Source: Thetidibacter halocola (GTDB lineage: Bacteria; Pseudomonadota; Alphaproteobacteria; Rhodobacterales; Rhodobacteraceae). From it: 64,000 nt of DNA. The DNA is taken from positions 310,001-374,000 of the forward strand of contig NZ_JAGTUU010000002.1 in assembly GCF_018224955.1 (NCBI RefSeq), given 5' to 3'. A program made the translations under genes and the position numbers. Of the stretch, positions 24,261 through 33,650 are shown piece after piece; within the stretch, counting starts at the first letter, position 1; each line of letters opens with the position of its first letter. The notes under the pieces were generated by a model. That model was not told where the DNA came from. It saw only the letters and a program-made list of their open reading frames with translations, and did not search any database.

Positions 24261-25259
24261 ATGGATTCCGTCGGTGATCTGGCACGCATGCTGGTTCTGC
24301 GCACCAACCAGGTGCGCCTGAGAGAAGAGATGGACGTTCTGGCCGTCGAGGTGGCGACCGGCTTCGTCAAGGACAAGGGGGCACATCTGCGGGGCGACGT
24401 CTCGGGGCTGCTGGCCATCGACCGGTCGCTCGAGAGGCTGGATACCTTCCGTTTCGCCAATGCCGAGGCGGCGTTGCTGACCGGGGCCATGCAGCAGGCG
24501 CTGGGCGAGATCCAGGAGCGGGCGCAATCCACCTCGCAGACGCTGATTTCCGCCGAACTGACCCCGTCCGAGGCGTTGCTGGGTACCATGAGCCGGGATG
24601 CCCGCGATGCTCTGGGTCAGACGCTTGGGGCGCTTAACCGCTCTGTCGGCGGGCGTTTCCTGTTCTCGGGCACGGCCACGGATCGCAGCGCGATGCCGGA
24701 CCTTGAAACCATGATGACCGAGTTGCGGACGGCCGTGACCGGCCTGACGACCGCCACCGACATCCAGGCGGCGCTGGACGCCTTCTTTGCCCCCGGCGGC
24801 ACCTTCGAGACGACGATCTACCAGGGGTCCGGCACGGGTATCGCGCCCCTGCGACTGGGCGAAAACGAGCGGGCGACGCTGGACATCAAGGCGACGGACG
24901 ATGCGCTTCGCGCGATTCTCAAGCCGCTGGCCATGGCCAGTCTCGCGTCGGAGCCCGGGCTGGTGATCCCGGTGTCCGAAAAGGTGAAGATGCTCAGCAC
25001 CTCCGGCGAGGGCTTGCTGGGTGCGCAGCAGGACATTGTCGAGTTGCGTGGCGGCCTCGGCGCGCTGGAAGGCCGGATCGAGGAAAACACCGCAAGGATC
25101 GAGTCCGAGCGTACCGCGACCCAGCTGGCCCGCCTCGACCTGGTGGGAACCGACCAATACGAGACCGCGACCCGCTATGAGAATGTTCGGTCCCAGCTGG
25201 AAAGCCTCTATGCCATCACCGTGCGTTCGCAGCGCCTCTCCCTGACGGAGTTTCTCTGA
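24261..25259 (+). CDS. flgL: Flagellar hook-associated protein 3 FlgL
   Basis: 332 residues. The N-terminal helix LRTNQVRLREEMDVLAVEVA and the GRFLFSGTATDRSAM segment (about residues 130-145) match FlgL/flagellin-like junction proteins. The C-terminal helix has QLARLDLVGTDQYETATRYE then VRSQLESLYAITVR. It forms the second hook-filament junction ring. Its TGA shares a base with the flgI ATG. Confidence 0.88.
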   Translation: MDSVGDLARMLVLRTNQVRLREEMDVLAVEVATGFVKDKGAHLRGDVSGLLAIDRSLERLDTFRFANAEAALLTGAMQQALGEIQERAQSTSQTLISAELTPSEALLGTMSRDARDALGQTLGALNRSVGGRFLFSGTATDRSAMPDLETMMTELRTAVTGLTTATDIQAALDAFFAPGGTFETTIYQGSGTGIAPLRLGENERATLDIKATDDALRAILKPLAMASLASEPGLVIPVSEKVKMLSTSGEGLLGAQQDIVELRGGLGALEGRIEENTARIESERTATQLARLDLVGTDQYETATRYENVRSQLESLYAITVRSQRLSLTEFL

Positions 25260-26359
25260 TGCTCACCCGCCTTCTCGCTGTCCTCCTGATCTGCCTCGGC
25301 GTCACGGCCCAGGCGCAGAACGTCCGCATCAAGGACCTGGTCGAGGTCGATGGCGTTCGCTCGAACGACCTGGTCGGCTATGGCCTTGTCGTCGGCCTGA
25401 ACGGGACCGGAGACGGGCTGCGCAACGCGCCTTTCACCGAAGAGATCATGTCGAACATACTCGAACGGCTGGGCGTCAACGTGACGGGCGAACAGTTCCG
25501 TCCGCGCAACGTCGCGGCGGTCTTCGTCACTTCCCGGCTGCCTGCCTTCGCCCGCGCGGGCGGACAGATCGACGTGACGGTGTCGGCCATCGGTGACGCC
25601 AAGAGCCTTCTGGGCGGCACCTTGGTGATGACGCCGCTGAACGCCGCTGATGGGCAGATCTATGCCGTGGCCCAGGGCACCGTCATCGCCGGCGGCGCCG
25701 AGGCAGAAGGCGAGGCCGCGCGCGTCATCCAGGGTGTTCCGACCTCCGGCGTGATCCCTGCCGGCGCGCGGGTGGAGCGTGAGGTGGATTTCGACTTCTC
25801 GCAGCTTTCGACCCTGCGGCTTGCCCTGCGCGAACCCGACTTCACCACCGCCGCGCGGATCGAGGATGTCATCAACCGCGCCGTCGGTCGGCGCGCGGCG
25901 ACAATGATGGACGCCGGCACCATCACGGTTGACCTTCAGCGCACCGGTGCTGCCTCTCCTGCTCGGGCCGTCGTCGGGATCGAGAACCTGTCGGTCGAGC
26001 CCGAACGCCGCGCGCGTGTCGTGGTCGACCAGCGTTCGGGCACGATCGTGATGGGTGCGGATGTGCGGATTTCGCGTGTCGCCGTGTCGCAAGGCAACCT
26101 GACCCTGCGCATCGAGGAGGCGCCACTGGCCATCCAGCCCAACCCCTTCGCTGAGGGTGAGACGGTCGTGGTGCCGCGCACCGCCGCCGGGATCGAGGAG
26201 GAACCCGGTATCGGCCTCGCCGAGGTGCCGGGCGGCACCAGCCTGTCGGAGGTCATCGCGGGACTCAACGCCCTGGGTGTCAGTCCGCGCGACATGATCG
26301 ACATCCTGAAAAGCATCAAGGCCGCGGGGGCGCTACATGCGGAATTCGTCGTGATGTGA
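25259..26359 (+). CDS. flgI: Flagellar P-ring protein FlgI
   Basis: 366 residues with a Sec signal peptide (LLAVLLICLGVTAQAQN, cleavage about residue 20). The mature start VRIKDLVEVDGVRSNDLVGY followed by GLVVGLNGTGDGL is diagnostic. Further blocks are NVTGEQFRPRNVAAVFVTSR and a C-terminal LGVSPRDMIDILKSIKAAGA. FlgI builds the periplasmic P-ring bushing around the rod. In several roseobacters I recall fliP, fliN, fliH and fliF following flgI; here motA follows directly. Confidence 0.95.
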   Translation: MLTRLLAVLLICLGVTAQAQNVRIKDLVEVDGVRSNDLVGYGLVVGLNGTGDGLRNAPFTEEIMSNILERLGVNVTGEQFRPRNVAAVFVTSRLPAFARAGGQIDVTVSAIGDAKSLLGGTLVMTPLNAADGQIYAVAQGTVIAGGAEAEGEAARVIQGVPTSGVIPAGARVEREVDFDFSQLSTLRLALREPDFTTAARIEDVINRAVGRRAATMMDAGTITVDLQRTGAASPARAVVGIENLSVEPERRARVVVDQRSGTIVMGADVRISRVAVSQGNLTLRIEEAPLAIQPNPFAEGETVVVPRTAAGIEEEPGIGLAEVPGGTSLSEVIAGLNALGVSPRDMIDILKSIKAAGALHAEFVVM

Positions 26360-26438
26360 CGAAAGCCGGGGCGTCGAAGAGGTTTCTTAACGCCCCCCGT
26401 GCCACCCTTTCACCCGGTTCAGGACAGGAAGATCAGGA

Positions 26439-27308
26439 ATGCTTGGAATCATCGGTCTCGTTGTGATCGTCGTGATGGTGTTCGGCGGCTACCTCCTCGC
26501 CGGGGGCAAGCTTGGCATTATCCTCAAGGCGCTGCCATTCGAATTCATGATGATCGGCGGCGCGGCGACGGGCGCCTTCCTGATCAGCAATGACGGCAGC
26601 GTGGTCAAGCAGACGCTCAAGGACATCGGCAAGGTGTTCAAGGGTCCCAAGTGGAAACACGGGGATTACCGCGACCTTCTGTGCCTTCTGTTCGAATTGA
26701 TCCGGCTGGCCCGGTCCAGCCCGGTGGCCATCGAGGAACATATCGAGAGCCCGGAAAGCTCCTCGATATTCGGCAAGTATCCCAAGATAGCCGGTGACAA
26801 GTATGCGATCGAACTGATCTGCGACACGATGCGGTCGGTCTCGATGAACTACGATGATCCGCACCAGGTCGAAGAGGTGTTGGACAAGCGGATCGAAGCG
26901 ATGGAACACCATGCGATGCATTCCAGCCACGCGCTGCAGGCGACCGCTGACGCCTTGCCGGCACTGGGAATCGTTGCGGCGGTTCTGGGTGTCATCAAGA
27001 CCATGGCCTCCATCGACCAGCCGCCCGAGGTGCTGGGCAAGCTGATCGGCGGCGCGCTGGTCGGGACGTTTCTGGGCGTCTTCCTGGCCTATGGCATCGC
27101 GGCCCCCTTCGCGGCCAAGGTCAAGGCGGTCGTGGATGAGGACATGCCGTTCTACAACCTGATCCGAGAGGTTCTGGTGGCCAACCTGCACAATCATGCC
27201 ACGAACATCTGCATCGAGGTCGGACGACAGAACACGCCGTCGCATTGCCGCCCCAGCTTTGTCGAGTTGGAAGACGCGCTCAAGTCGGTCAAGCAGGAGG
27301 CGGCATGA
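26439..27308 (+). CDS. motA: Flagellar motor stator protein MotA
   Basis: 289 residues with four membrane segments: two near the N-terminus (about 2-22 and 32-52) and two near the C-terminus (about 168-190 and 200-222). TADALPALGIVAAVLGVIKT carries the conserved stator proline. The cytoplasmic loop includes AIELICDTMRSVSMNYDDPH. With MotB it forms the proton channel. A 79-base gap separates it from flgI; CAGGAAG (26424-26430) precedes the ATG. The stop overlaps the next gene (ATGA). Confidence 0.95.
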   Translation: MLGIIGLVVIVVMVFGGYLLAGGKLGIILKALPFEFMMIGGAATGAFLISNDGSVVKQTLKDIGKVFKGPKWKHGDYRDLLCLLFELIRLARSSPVAIEEHIESPESSSIFGKYPKIAGDKYAIELICDTMRSVSMNYDDPHQVEEVLDKRIEAMEHHAMHSSHALQATADALPALGIVAAVLGVIKTMASIDQPPEVLGKLIGGALVGTFLGVFLAYGIAAPFAAKVKAVVDEDMPFYNLIREVLVANLHNHATNICIEVGRQNTPSHCRPSFVELEDALKSVKQEAA

Positions 27309-29545
27309 TCCGGTGGGTTCTTCCGGTTCTGGTCATCCTCTGGGCAACCGTCGTCGCCGCCCAGGGCATCCCTGTGCGGTCTGGCGAACATGGCAGTTTC
27401 ACCCGGCTGGTCATGCCGGTTCCGGACAATGCCGAATGGTCAGTCGAGCCGTCCGAAGATGGCCGACGTCTTTCGATCGCCTTCGAAACGCCCGGTGTGC
27501 GTTTCGACACGGCGCGTGCCTTCGACCGGATCGGCCGCGACAGGATCGTCGGCATGTCCGCCACGGGCGGCACCCTGACCGTTGATCTTGCTTGCCCCTG
27601 CGTGTCCTCTGTCTTCCTGCATGACAACGCCTTTCTGGTGATCGACATCCGCGAGGATGAGGCTGCCTTCGCCAACCTGACACGGGGATTGGCCCGCGAA
27701 GAGCCGGATGCAATTTCAACGACCGTCCCCGGCATTGCCCGTGATCTGAGCGCGCTCCGGCTTGGCGTGAGCCCGGGCATCGGCCCAGCCAGGGAACGGG
27801 TGCCTGCCCTGCCCGGCATGGACCTTTCCGAAAGGTTGCCAGACCCTGCGCGTGCCGCGCGGTCTGATCCTGCGGCAGACGAGATCGGTCGGGCGATCAT
27901 CACCAATATCGCAACCGCCGCGACAGATGGTTTGTTGCGACCTGCGCCGGGTGTCCTTCGACCGGGCTCTCCGGAAGGTGATCCTGACCCGGCGGGAATG
28001 ACCGCCGCCGAGCCCGGTGCGCCGCCAAAGCCTTTGGCCGATATCCTGCGCGAAAGCCTGTCGAGTTTCGATGGAAGGACGGACGGTGTCCTGTCGATCG
28101 GTGGAAGTCCCTGCACCTCGGCCGATCCGCTCATGGTCGAGACTTGGGGAAGCCAGGATGCAGACATGTCTTCCATCTCGGGAATGCGCGCCGATCTTTT
28201 CGGCGAATTCGACAAGCCGAACCCGGATGCAGTCCTGGCGCAGGCCAAGGCGCTGATGTATTTTGGCCTCGGCGCCGAGGCACGGGCCGTCCTTGCGCTC
28301 ATGCAAACCCCTCCGCCGGTGCTGCTCGGCCTCAGCCATGCGATCGATGGCGACTCGGACCCTGGTGGCCGTCTCTCGGGTCAGGCGGATTGTCCGGGTC
28401 CGGTTGCTCTTTGGTCGCTCGTGGGCGGGGGCGATCCTGTGCCCGGGACACCGATCGATACCCAGTCCGTCATCACCGCGTTCGAGGCCTTGCCGTCCCA
28501 CCTGCGCGAACACCTGGGGCCGATCGTCGCCCGCAAGCTGCACGCCGCCGCACGGAAGGATGCCGCCGCCAGCATCCTGCGACGCCTGCAAAGACTGCAT
28601 GGAGAGGAAACACCGGCAATCGCCCTGGTGCGCGGCGAAATCGCGCTCAAGGACGGCGATGCCGAGGCCGCGGCGCAGGTTTTCCTTCCATTGGCTCGGC
28701 AGAAAGGGCCGGAAACCGCCGCCGCGGTGGCCGGTGCCGTCGAGGCCGCCCATGAAACCGACGACACGGTGCCGCGCGATGTCGCCGAACTCAGCGGTGC
28801 GCTGGCCAGGGAAATGCGCGGCAGCGCCGATGGCCCCTCGCTCTGGCGGGCTAATGTCCTGTCCCTTCTCAACGCCGGCCGGTTCGAGGATGCGCTCTCT
28901 GCCTTTGTGGATCGCGCCGGCATAGACACCGATCTTGCTGACCGGACAGGTGAGGACCTGATGGCGTCCCTGGCTGAAAAGGCACCCGATGCGACCTTTC
29001 TGACGCATGTGGCGGACGAGCGCTTGCCATCTCTGGCGCTGATGCCGCCGCGCATCATCGAGCCCTACGTAAGACGTCTCCTCGGCCTGGGCCTGCCAGA
29101 TGCCGTCCTCGAGGCCATCGTGCTTGTTCCCGCCGAGGCGCGAACAAGGGCAATGCAACTTGTCCAGGCGGAGGCGCTATTGCGCATGTTCCGCCCCGAA
29201 GCGGCCGAACTCCTGCTGATCGGCCTTCAGGGCGACGACGCGTTGAGCCTGCGCGCAGAGGCGCGGGCGGCGATGGGGGACCATGATTTCGCCCAGGCCC
29301 TTTTCTCGCGACTTGGGGTCGAAGACCGGGCGCGCGAATCCGCCTGGCTCTCGGGAAACTGGGAACAGGTCGTGGGAAGCGATGACGCCATGTCTCGTGC
29401 GGCACAACTCGCCTCCGAGAAGGATGGAGGCCCGGAAACCGATGACATCAGCCTGGCCTATGCCGAAGCGCTGACTGCGGGAAGCGCCGATGCGCGCGCC
29501 ACGCTGCGTGCCCTGCTCGACGAAACCCGCCTCGTCGAAGAGTGA
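27305..29545 (+). CDS. Uncharacterised 746-aa periplasmic protein of the motility operon
   Basis: 746 residues from ATG 27305, overlapping the motA stop. A signal peptide is clear (WVLPVLVILWATVVAAQG). Residues about 25-120 form a beta-rich domain (HGSFTRLVMPVPDNAEWSVE, then GVRFDTARAFDRIGRDRIVG and LACPCVSSVFLHDNAFLVID) that resembles AMIN-type cell-envelope domains. A disordered stretch follows (about 130-250). The C-terminal half is helical and Ala/Leu/Glu-rich, like TPR solenoids. The coupling to motA suggests a periplasmic partner of the stator, comparable in position to rhizobial MotC; similarity to MotC was not established. Confidence 0.7.
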   Translation: MIRWVLPVLVILWATVVAAQGIPVRSGEHGSFTRLVMPVPDNAEWSVEPSEDGRRLSIAFETPGVRFDTARAFDRIGRDRIVGMSATGGTLTVDLACPCVSSVFLHDNAFLVIDIREDEAAFANLTRGLAREEPDAISTTVPGIARDLSALRLGVSPGIGPARERVPALPGMDLSERLPDPARAARSDPAADEIGRAIITNIATAATDGLLRPAPGVLRPGSPEGDPDPAGMTAAEPGAPPKPLADILRESLSSFDGRTDGVLSIGGSPCTSADPLMVETWGSQDADMSSISGMRADLFGEFDKPNPDAVLAQAKALMYFGLGAEARAVLALMQTPPPVLLGLSHAIDGDSDPGGRLSGQADCPGPVALWSLVGGGDPVPGTPIDTQSVITAFEALPSHLREHLGPIVARKLHAAARKDAAASILRRLQRLHGEETPAIALVRGEIALKDGDAEAAAQVFLPLARQKGPETAAAVAGAVEAAHETDDTVPRDVAELSGALAREMRGSADGPSLWRANVLSLLNAGRFEDALSAFVDRAGIDTDLADRTGEDLMASLAEKAPDATFLTHVADERLPSLALMPPRIIEPYVRRLLGLGLPDAVLEAIVLVPAEARTRAMQLVQAEALLRMFRPEAAELLLIGLQGDDALSLRAEARAAMGDHDFAQALFSRLGVEDRARESAWLSGNWEQVVGSDDAMSRAAQLASEKDGGPETDDISLAYAEALTAGSADARATLRALLDETRLVEE

Positions 29546-29549
29546 TCGC

Positions 29550-29566
29550 GTTACCGAATTGGTAAC
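29550..29566. promoter_or_regulatory. Palindrome with CtrA-like spacing before the flhA leader ORF
   Basis: GTTACC-GAATT-GGTAAC is a perfect palindrome around a five-base centre. Read as half-sites it is TTAC-N7-GTAAC, close to the CtrA box TTAA-N7-TTAAC with two mismatches. It lies 34 bases before the leader ORF and just after the 746-aa gene. Confidence 0.35.
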
Positions 29567-29599
29567 CCTGCCGCCGTTATTCTCCGGAGGTCACAGAAC

Positions 29600-29710
29600 G
29601 TGTCAGGAACTTCGGAAATGCAACGAATCCCGCCCGTCCAGACTTCAACCTCGGGAGCCTTCGTCGTCGCGGCCAGCGGTACCACCCGATCCAGCGGTGC
29701 CACGCGATGA
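29600..29710 (+). CDS. Putative 36-aa leader ORF coupled to flhA
   Basis: A GTG at 29600 is preceded at ideal distance by GGAGG (29586-29590). The frame MSGTSEMQRIPPVQTSTS and onwards runs 36 codons and ends in TGA overlapping the flhA ATG (ATGA, 29707-29710). An internal ATG at 29618 is in the same frame. The peptide is Ser/Thr/Ala-rich, without a membrane segment, and I recognise no family. flhA itself has no purine-rich site just upstream, so this ORF may deliver ribosomes to flhA. Confidence 0.5.
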   Translation: MSGTSEMQRIPPVQTSTSGAFVVAASGTTRSSGATR

Positions 29711-31788
29711 AGCTCGACCCGAAGGCGTTCTTCAAGCCGACCGTTCTTCTCGCCTTGGCACTGATGGCGATCATCGTCATGATGATCCTGCCGATGCCGT
29801 CATGGGTGCTCGACATCGGGCTGGCAGCCTCCTTCGGTCTTGCCATCCTGATCTTTACCGTGACCCTGTTCATCGAGCGGCCGCTGGATTTCTCGGCATT
29901 CCCGACGATTCTGCTGACGGCCCTGATGCTGCGTCTTTCGCTGAATGTGAGTTCCACCAAACTGATTATCGGCGAGGGCCACACCGGAACCGGGGCGGCT
30001 GGCGACGTGATCGAGGGATTCGCCAGTTTCGTCATGGGCGGCAGTGTCTTCCTGGGCCTGGTCGTGTTCGGGGTCCTGATGATCGTCAACTTCGCGGTCA
30101 TCACCAAGGGCGCAGCCCGCATGGCCGAGGTATCTGCACGCTTCGCGCTGGACGGAATGCCCGGCAAGCAGCTGGCGATCGACGCGGACATGGCCGCCGG
30201 TGCCATCGACCATGCAGAGGCAAAAGCGCGGCGCGACCGCGAGCAGCAGGAAACGACCTTTTTCGGCTCCCTCGACGGTGCGTCGAAATTCGTCAAGGGC
30301 GATGCTGTCGCCGGGTTGCTGATCACGGCGCTCAACCTGGTCATGGGTATTGCCATGGGGGTCTTCGTGCACGGCATGCCGATCGGCAGCGCCTTCGAGA
30401 CTTACGCGATCCTGACCGTCGGCGATGGCCTTGTCTCGCAGATCCCGGCCGTCATCATTTCCATTGCTGCGGGCCTCTTGCTCGCACGCGGCGGTGCGAC
30501 AGAGGCGACGGATGTCGCCGTGGCCCAGCAGTTGGGGCGTCATCCGGCCGCGCTCGCCACCGTCGGTGTTCTCATGGCGCTTTTCGCCCTGGTGCCGGGT
30601 CTGCCCTTCGTGCCCTTCATGATCGGTGCGGGAATCCTTGGCTATGTTGCCTGGCGCATGGCCCGCCGACCGAAACAACAGGCAGAGTCCGAGGGCGCCG
30701 ATGTTCCCGAGGCGGAACCGCGGCGGAAGTCCATGGGTGACGTGCTGGACCTGGACGACATTCACGTGGAATTCGCGCCGGACCTGGTCAACATGGTGCT
30801 GGATCCGGGAACCGGGCTGGATGTGCGCATAGCCAACATGCGTACCCATATCGCCACCAGTTTCGGTCTCATCCTGCCTGAAATCCGCCTCACGGATGCC
30901 CCGTCGCTGCATACCGGCACATACGTGATCCGCATACACGGGGTCGAGATGGCGCGCGGCGAGCTGAACCCGGACCTCGTTCTGGCGCTGATGCCGGAAA
31001 ACGCCGGTGCCCTGCCCTCCGGGCGTGATGTCACCGAGCCGGTTTATGGCGCCCCCGCCCGCTGGATCCGGCCCGAGGACCAGGAACGCGCAGCGATCAC
31101 GGGTGTCACCATCGTCACCCCGGCAGAGGTTCTGGCGACGCACCTGCTCGAGGTGATCCGTCGGAACTTCGGCCGGCTTCTCACGATGAAGGCCCTGCGC
31201 CGCCTACTGGACGAGATGGTGTCGATCTCGAACGAGACGCGTGCAGAGGCCAATCGCAAGCTGCTGGACGAGCTTGTTCCCGACAAGGTGCAGATCGACA
31301 CCTTGCTCCAGGTCCTGCGTCTTCTGCTGGACGAGCAGGTGTCAGTGAGAAACCTGCCGCTGATCCTCGAGGCAATCGCCGAAACCCGGAGCCATGCATC
31401 GACGCCCGAGGCAATCTGCGAACATGTCCGAAAGCGCATCAGCTTTCAGCTGGTTGCCAACATGCGGCGAGACGACGGAACCATCCCGCTGATCCAGCTG
31501 GCCCCTGAATGGGAGGATACGTTCCTGACCTACCAGATGGACGGTGGGCACGGCGCGCTGGACGTCGCGCTGCCCCCCGACAGGTTTGAGGCCCTGACAG
31601 AGGGGCTCGCCCGGGAAATCGGCGAGGCGGGCAATCGCGGCGTGTTTCCAGCCGTCGTGACGTCGTCCCGCAGGCGCCGGTTCCTGCGCACGGTCATGGC
31701 CGCGCGCGGGATATCGAACCCGGTCATGTCCTTTGAGGAAATCGGGGTCGAGGCCCGCCCCGCTCTGGTGGGCGTGGTCGCGGCATGA
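29707..31788 (+). CDS. flhA: Flagellar export gate protein FlhA
   Basis: 693 residues. The N-terminal half holds about eight membrane segments, and the conserved FHIPEP-type region reads LTALMLRLSLNVSSTKLIIG followed by RFALDGMPGKQLAIDADMAA. The cytoplasmic domain (about 330-693) carries DPGTGLDVRIANMRTHIATS-like and RRLLDEMVSISNETRAEANR segments. FlhA forms the nonameric ring of the type III flagellar export gate. It is followed by fliR and flhB, its partners, with ATGA overlap to fliR. Confidence 0.95.
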   Translation: MKLDPKAFFKPTVLLALALMAIIVMMILPMPSWVLDIGLAASFGLAILIFTVTLFIERPLDFSAFPTILLTALMLRLSLNVSSTKLIIGEGHTGTGAAGDVIEGFASFVMGGSVFLGLVVFGVLMIVNFAVITKGAARMAEVSARFALDGMPGKQLAIDADMAAGAIDHAEAKARRDREQQETTFFGSLDGASKFVKGDAVAGLLITALNLVMGIAMGVFVHGMPIGSAFETYAILTVGDGLVSQIPAVIISIAAGLLLARGGATEATDVAVAQQLGRHPAALATVGVLMALFALVPGLPFVPFMIGAGILGYVAWRMARRPKQQAESEGADVPEAEPRRKSMGDVLDLDDIHVEFAPDLVNMVLDPGTGLDVRIANMRTHIATSFGLILPEIRLTDAPSLHTGTYVIRIHGVEMARGELNPDLVLALMPENAGALPSGRDVTEPVYGAPARWIRPEDQERAAITGVTIVTPAEVLATHLLEVIRRNFGRLLTMKALRRLLDEMVSISNETRAEANRKLLDELVPDKVQIDTLLQVLRLLLDEQVSVRNLPLILEAIAETRSHASTPEAICEHVRKRISFQLVANMRRDDGTIPLIQLAPEWEDTFLTYQMDGGHGALDVALPPDRFEALTEGLAREIGEAGNRGVFPAVVTSSRRRRFLRTVMAARGISNPVMSFEEIGVEARPALVGVVAA

Positions 31789-32552
31789 TCCCGCTGGACC
31801 AGATCCTTGCCGGAACCTCTGGTGTGGCTGCCGGCGTGGTCGTGGTGTTCATCCGGGTGGCGACGATGTGCGTGGTTCTGCCGGGTTTCGGAGAACAAAG
31901 CCTGTCGGTTCGGGTCAAGCTGGTCCTTGCCCTGCTGCTGACGGCGGCCGTTGCCCCCGCGGCGCTGCCATCTCTGCCGCCGGTGCAGCCGCAGTTGGAC
32001 GTCTTCGTTACCGCGCTGGCCACCGAAACGTTGTCCGGCCTGTTCCTTGGCCTGATGCTGCGGCTCTTTGTGCACGCCATCCAGATCGCCGGTGCCATAG
32101 CGGCGCAGTCGACCTCGCTGTCGCAACTGATGGGGCAGGCCGGGGCCGATCCCCTGCCGGCCATGGGCCACATCCTGACAGTCGCGGCCCTCGCGCTGCT
32201 CATGCTGACGGGCTTTCACGTCAAGGCGGCGGCCTACGTTATCCTGTCCTACGACATCCTGCCGGCGCTGACATTTCCCGACCCGGCTGCCGTGGCGGAG
32301 GCCGGTCGCACAAGGGTCGGGCAGGCGTTCATGCTCGGCTTCACGCTGGCGGCGCCCTTCGTGATCCTGTCAGTGCTCTACAACCTGACCCTCGGCGTGA
32401 TCAACAAGGCGATGCCGCAGCTGATGGTGGCCTTCGTCGGTGCGCCGGTCATCACGCTGGGGTCGATCGCGCTGCTGTTCGTCGCGGCTCCCTTCATGCT
32501 TGTCGCGTGGCTCGCGGCCTTCGAGGCCTTTCTCGCCGCGCCCTTCCGGTAG
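31785..32552 (+). CDS. fliR: Flagellar export protein FliR
   Basis: 255 residues, about six hydrophobic segments. VVVVFIRVATMCVVLPGFGE near the N-terminus and GVINKAMPQLMVAFVGAPVI near the C-terminus are family hallmarks. FliR assembles with FliP and FliQ into the membrane export pore; fliQ is in the leftward operon here and fliP is not in the window. The ATG overlaps the flhA stop, and flhB begins six bases after the fliR stop. Confidence 0.93.
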   Translation: MIPLDQILAGTSGVAAGVVVVFIRVATMCVVLPGFGEQSLSVRVKLVLALLLTAAVAPAALPSLPPVQPQLDVFVTALATETLSGLFLGLMLRLFVHAIQIAGAIAAQSTSLSQLMGQAGADPLPAMGHILTVAALALLMLTGFHVKAAAYVILSYDILPALTFPDPAAVAEAGRTRVGQAFMLGFTLAAPFVILSVLYNLTLGVINKAMPQLMVAFVGAPVITLGSIALLFVAAPFMLVAWLAAFEAFLAAPFR

Positions 32553-32558
32553 ACGCCG

Positions 32559-33650
32559 ATGGCCGCAGAGGACGATGGCGCAGAGAAGAGCCATGAACCC
32601 TCACCGCGCAAGCTGGAGGAGGCGCGCAAGAAGGGCGACCTGCCGAGGGCCGCGGATCTCCTGACGGCGTCGGCCTACCTGGGCATGCTGCTTTGCGCCA
32701 TCGTCCTGGGCCAGCAAAGCCTGACCGCCTTCGGAGAGGCCCTGCTGCCCCTCATCGAACAGCCCGACCGCCTCGAAAACCTGTTCTTTCGCGACGGGGC
32801 TGCCTCGGTCACGGGCATGGTCATGGGCGCCGTGCTCCGGCCCGCCATGCCGATCCTCCTCGTCCCGGCAGCCTTCGTCCTCGTGGCTCTGCTGGCGACC
32901 CGGGGTCTTGTCTTTGCCCCGTCCAAGCTGGCGCCCAAGTTCAACCGCATCTCGCCCATCGAGAACGCCAAGAACAAGTTCGGCATCCGCGGGTTGTTCG
33001 AGTTCTTCAAGAGCTTCCTCAAGCTGACCGTCTACTCCATCTGCCTCGCCCTTTTCTTGCGTGCCGAACTGCCGGAGATGATCGGCAGCGTCCGCGCGGG
33101 ACCGGCCGAGGTGATCGCCACGATGCTGACGATGATGGTGCGTTTCCTGACGATCGTCGTGGCGATCGCGGCGGCAATCGGCCTGCTCGACTTCTTCTTT
33201 CAGCGCGCCGACTACCTGCGACGCAACCGGATGACCCAGAAGGAGTTGCGTGACGAGTTCAAGGAGTCCGAGGGCGATCCGCACATGAAACAGCACCGCC
33301 GCATGCGGGCGCAGGACCTGGCGCTCAACCAGATGCTGGCGGATGTGCCGAAAGCCGACGTGGTGATCGTGAACCCGACGCATTACGCCGTCGCCCTGAA
33401 ATGGAGCCGCGCGCCCGGGTCGGCGCCGGAATGCGTGGCCAAGGGCGTCGATGCTGTTGCCCTCAAGATCCGCGAGCTTGCCGGGGACAACGGCGTGCCG
33501 ATCCATTCCGATCCGCCGACGGCCCGCGCACTTTTCGCCACGACAGAGATCGGCGCGCAGATCGATCCCGAACACTATCGGGCCGTGGCCGCCGCGATCC
33601 GCTTTGCCGATGCCATGCGCGAGAAGGCGCGGAAGGGAGAATGGGGATGA
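32559..33650 (+). CDS. flhB: Flagellar export switch protein FlhB
   Basis: 363 residues. Four membrane helices occupy about residues 30-215; the N-terminus has the typical EKSHEPSPRKLEEARKKGDL. The autocleavage site is Asn-Pro-Thr-His in VIVNPTHYAVALKW (about residue 270), after which the protein switches export from hook to filament substrates. The C-terminal domain GVPIHSDPPTARALFATTEI is intact. The stop overlaps the next gene. Confidence 0.95.
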   Translation: MAAEDDGAEKSHEPSPRKLEEARKKGDLPRAADLLTASAYLGMLLCAIVLGQQSLTAFGEALLPLIEQPDRLENLFFRDGAASVTGMVMGAVLRPAMPILLVPAAFVLVALLATRGLVFAPSKLAPKFNRISPIENAKNKFGIRGLFEFFKSFLKLTVYSICLALFLRAELPEMIGSVRAGPAEVIATMLTMMVRFLTIVVAIAAAIGLLDFFFQRADYLRRNRMTQKELRDEFKESEGDPHMKQHRRMRAQDLALNQMLADVPKADVVIVNPTHYAVALKWSRAPGSAPECVAKGVDAVALKIRELAGDNGVPIHSDPPTARALFATTEIGAQIDPEHYRAVAAAIRFADAMREKARKGEWG

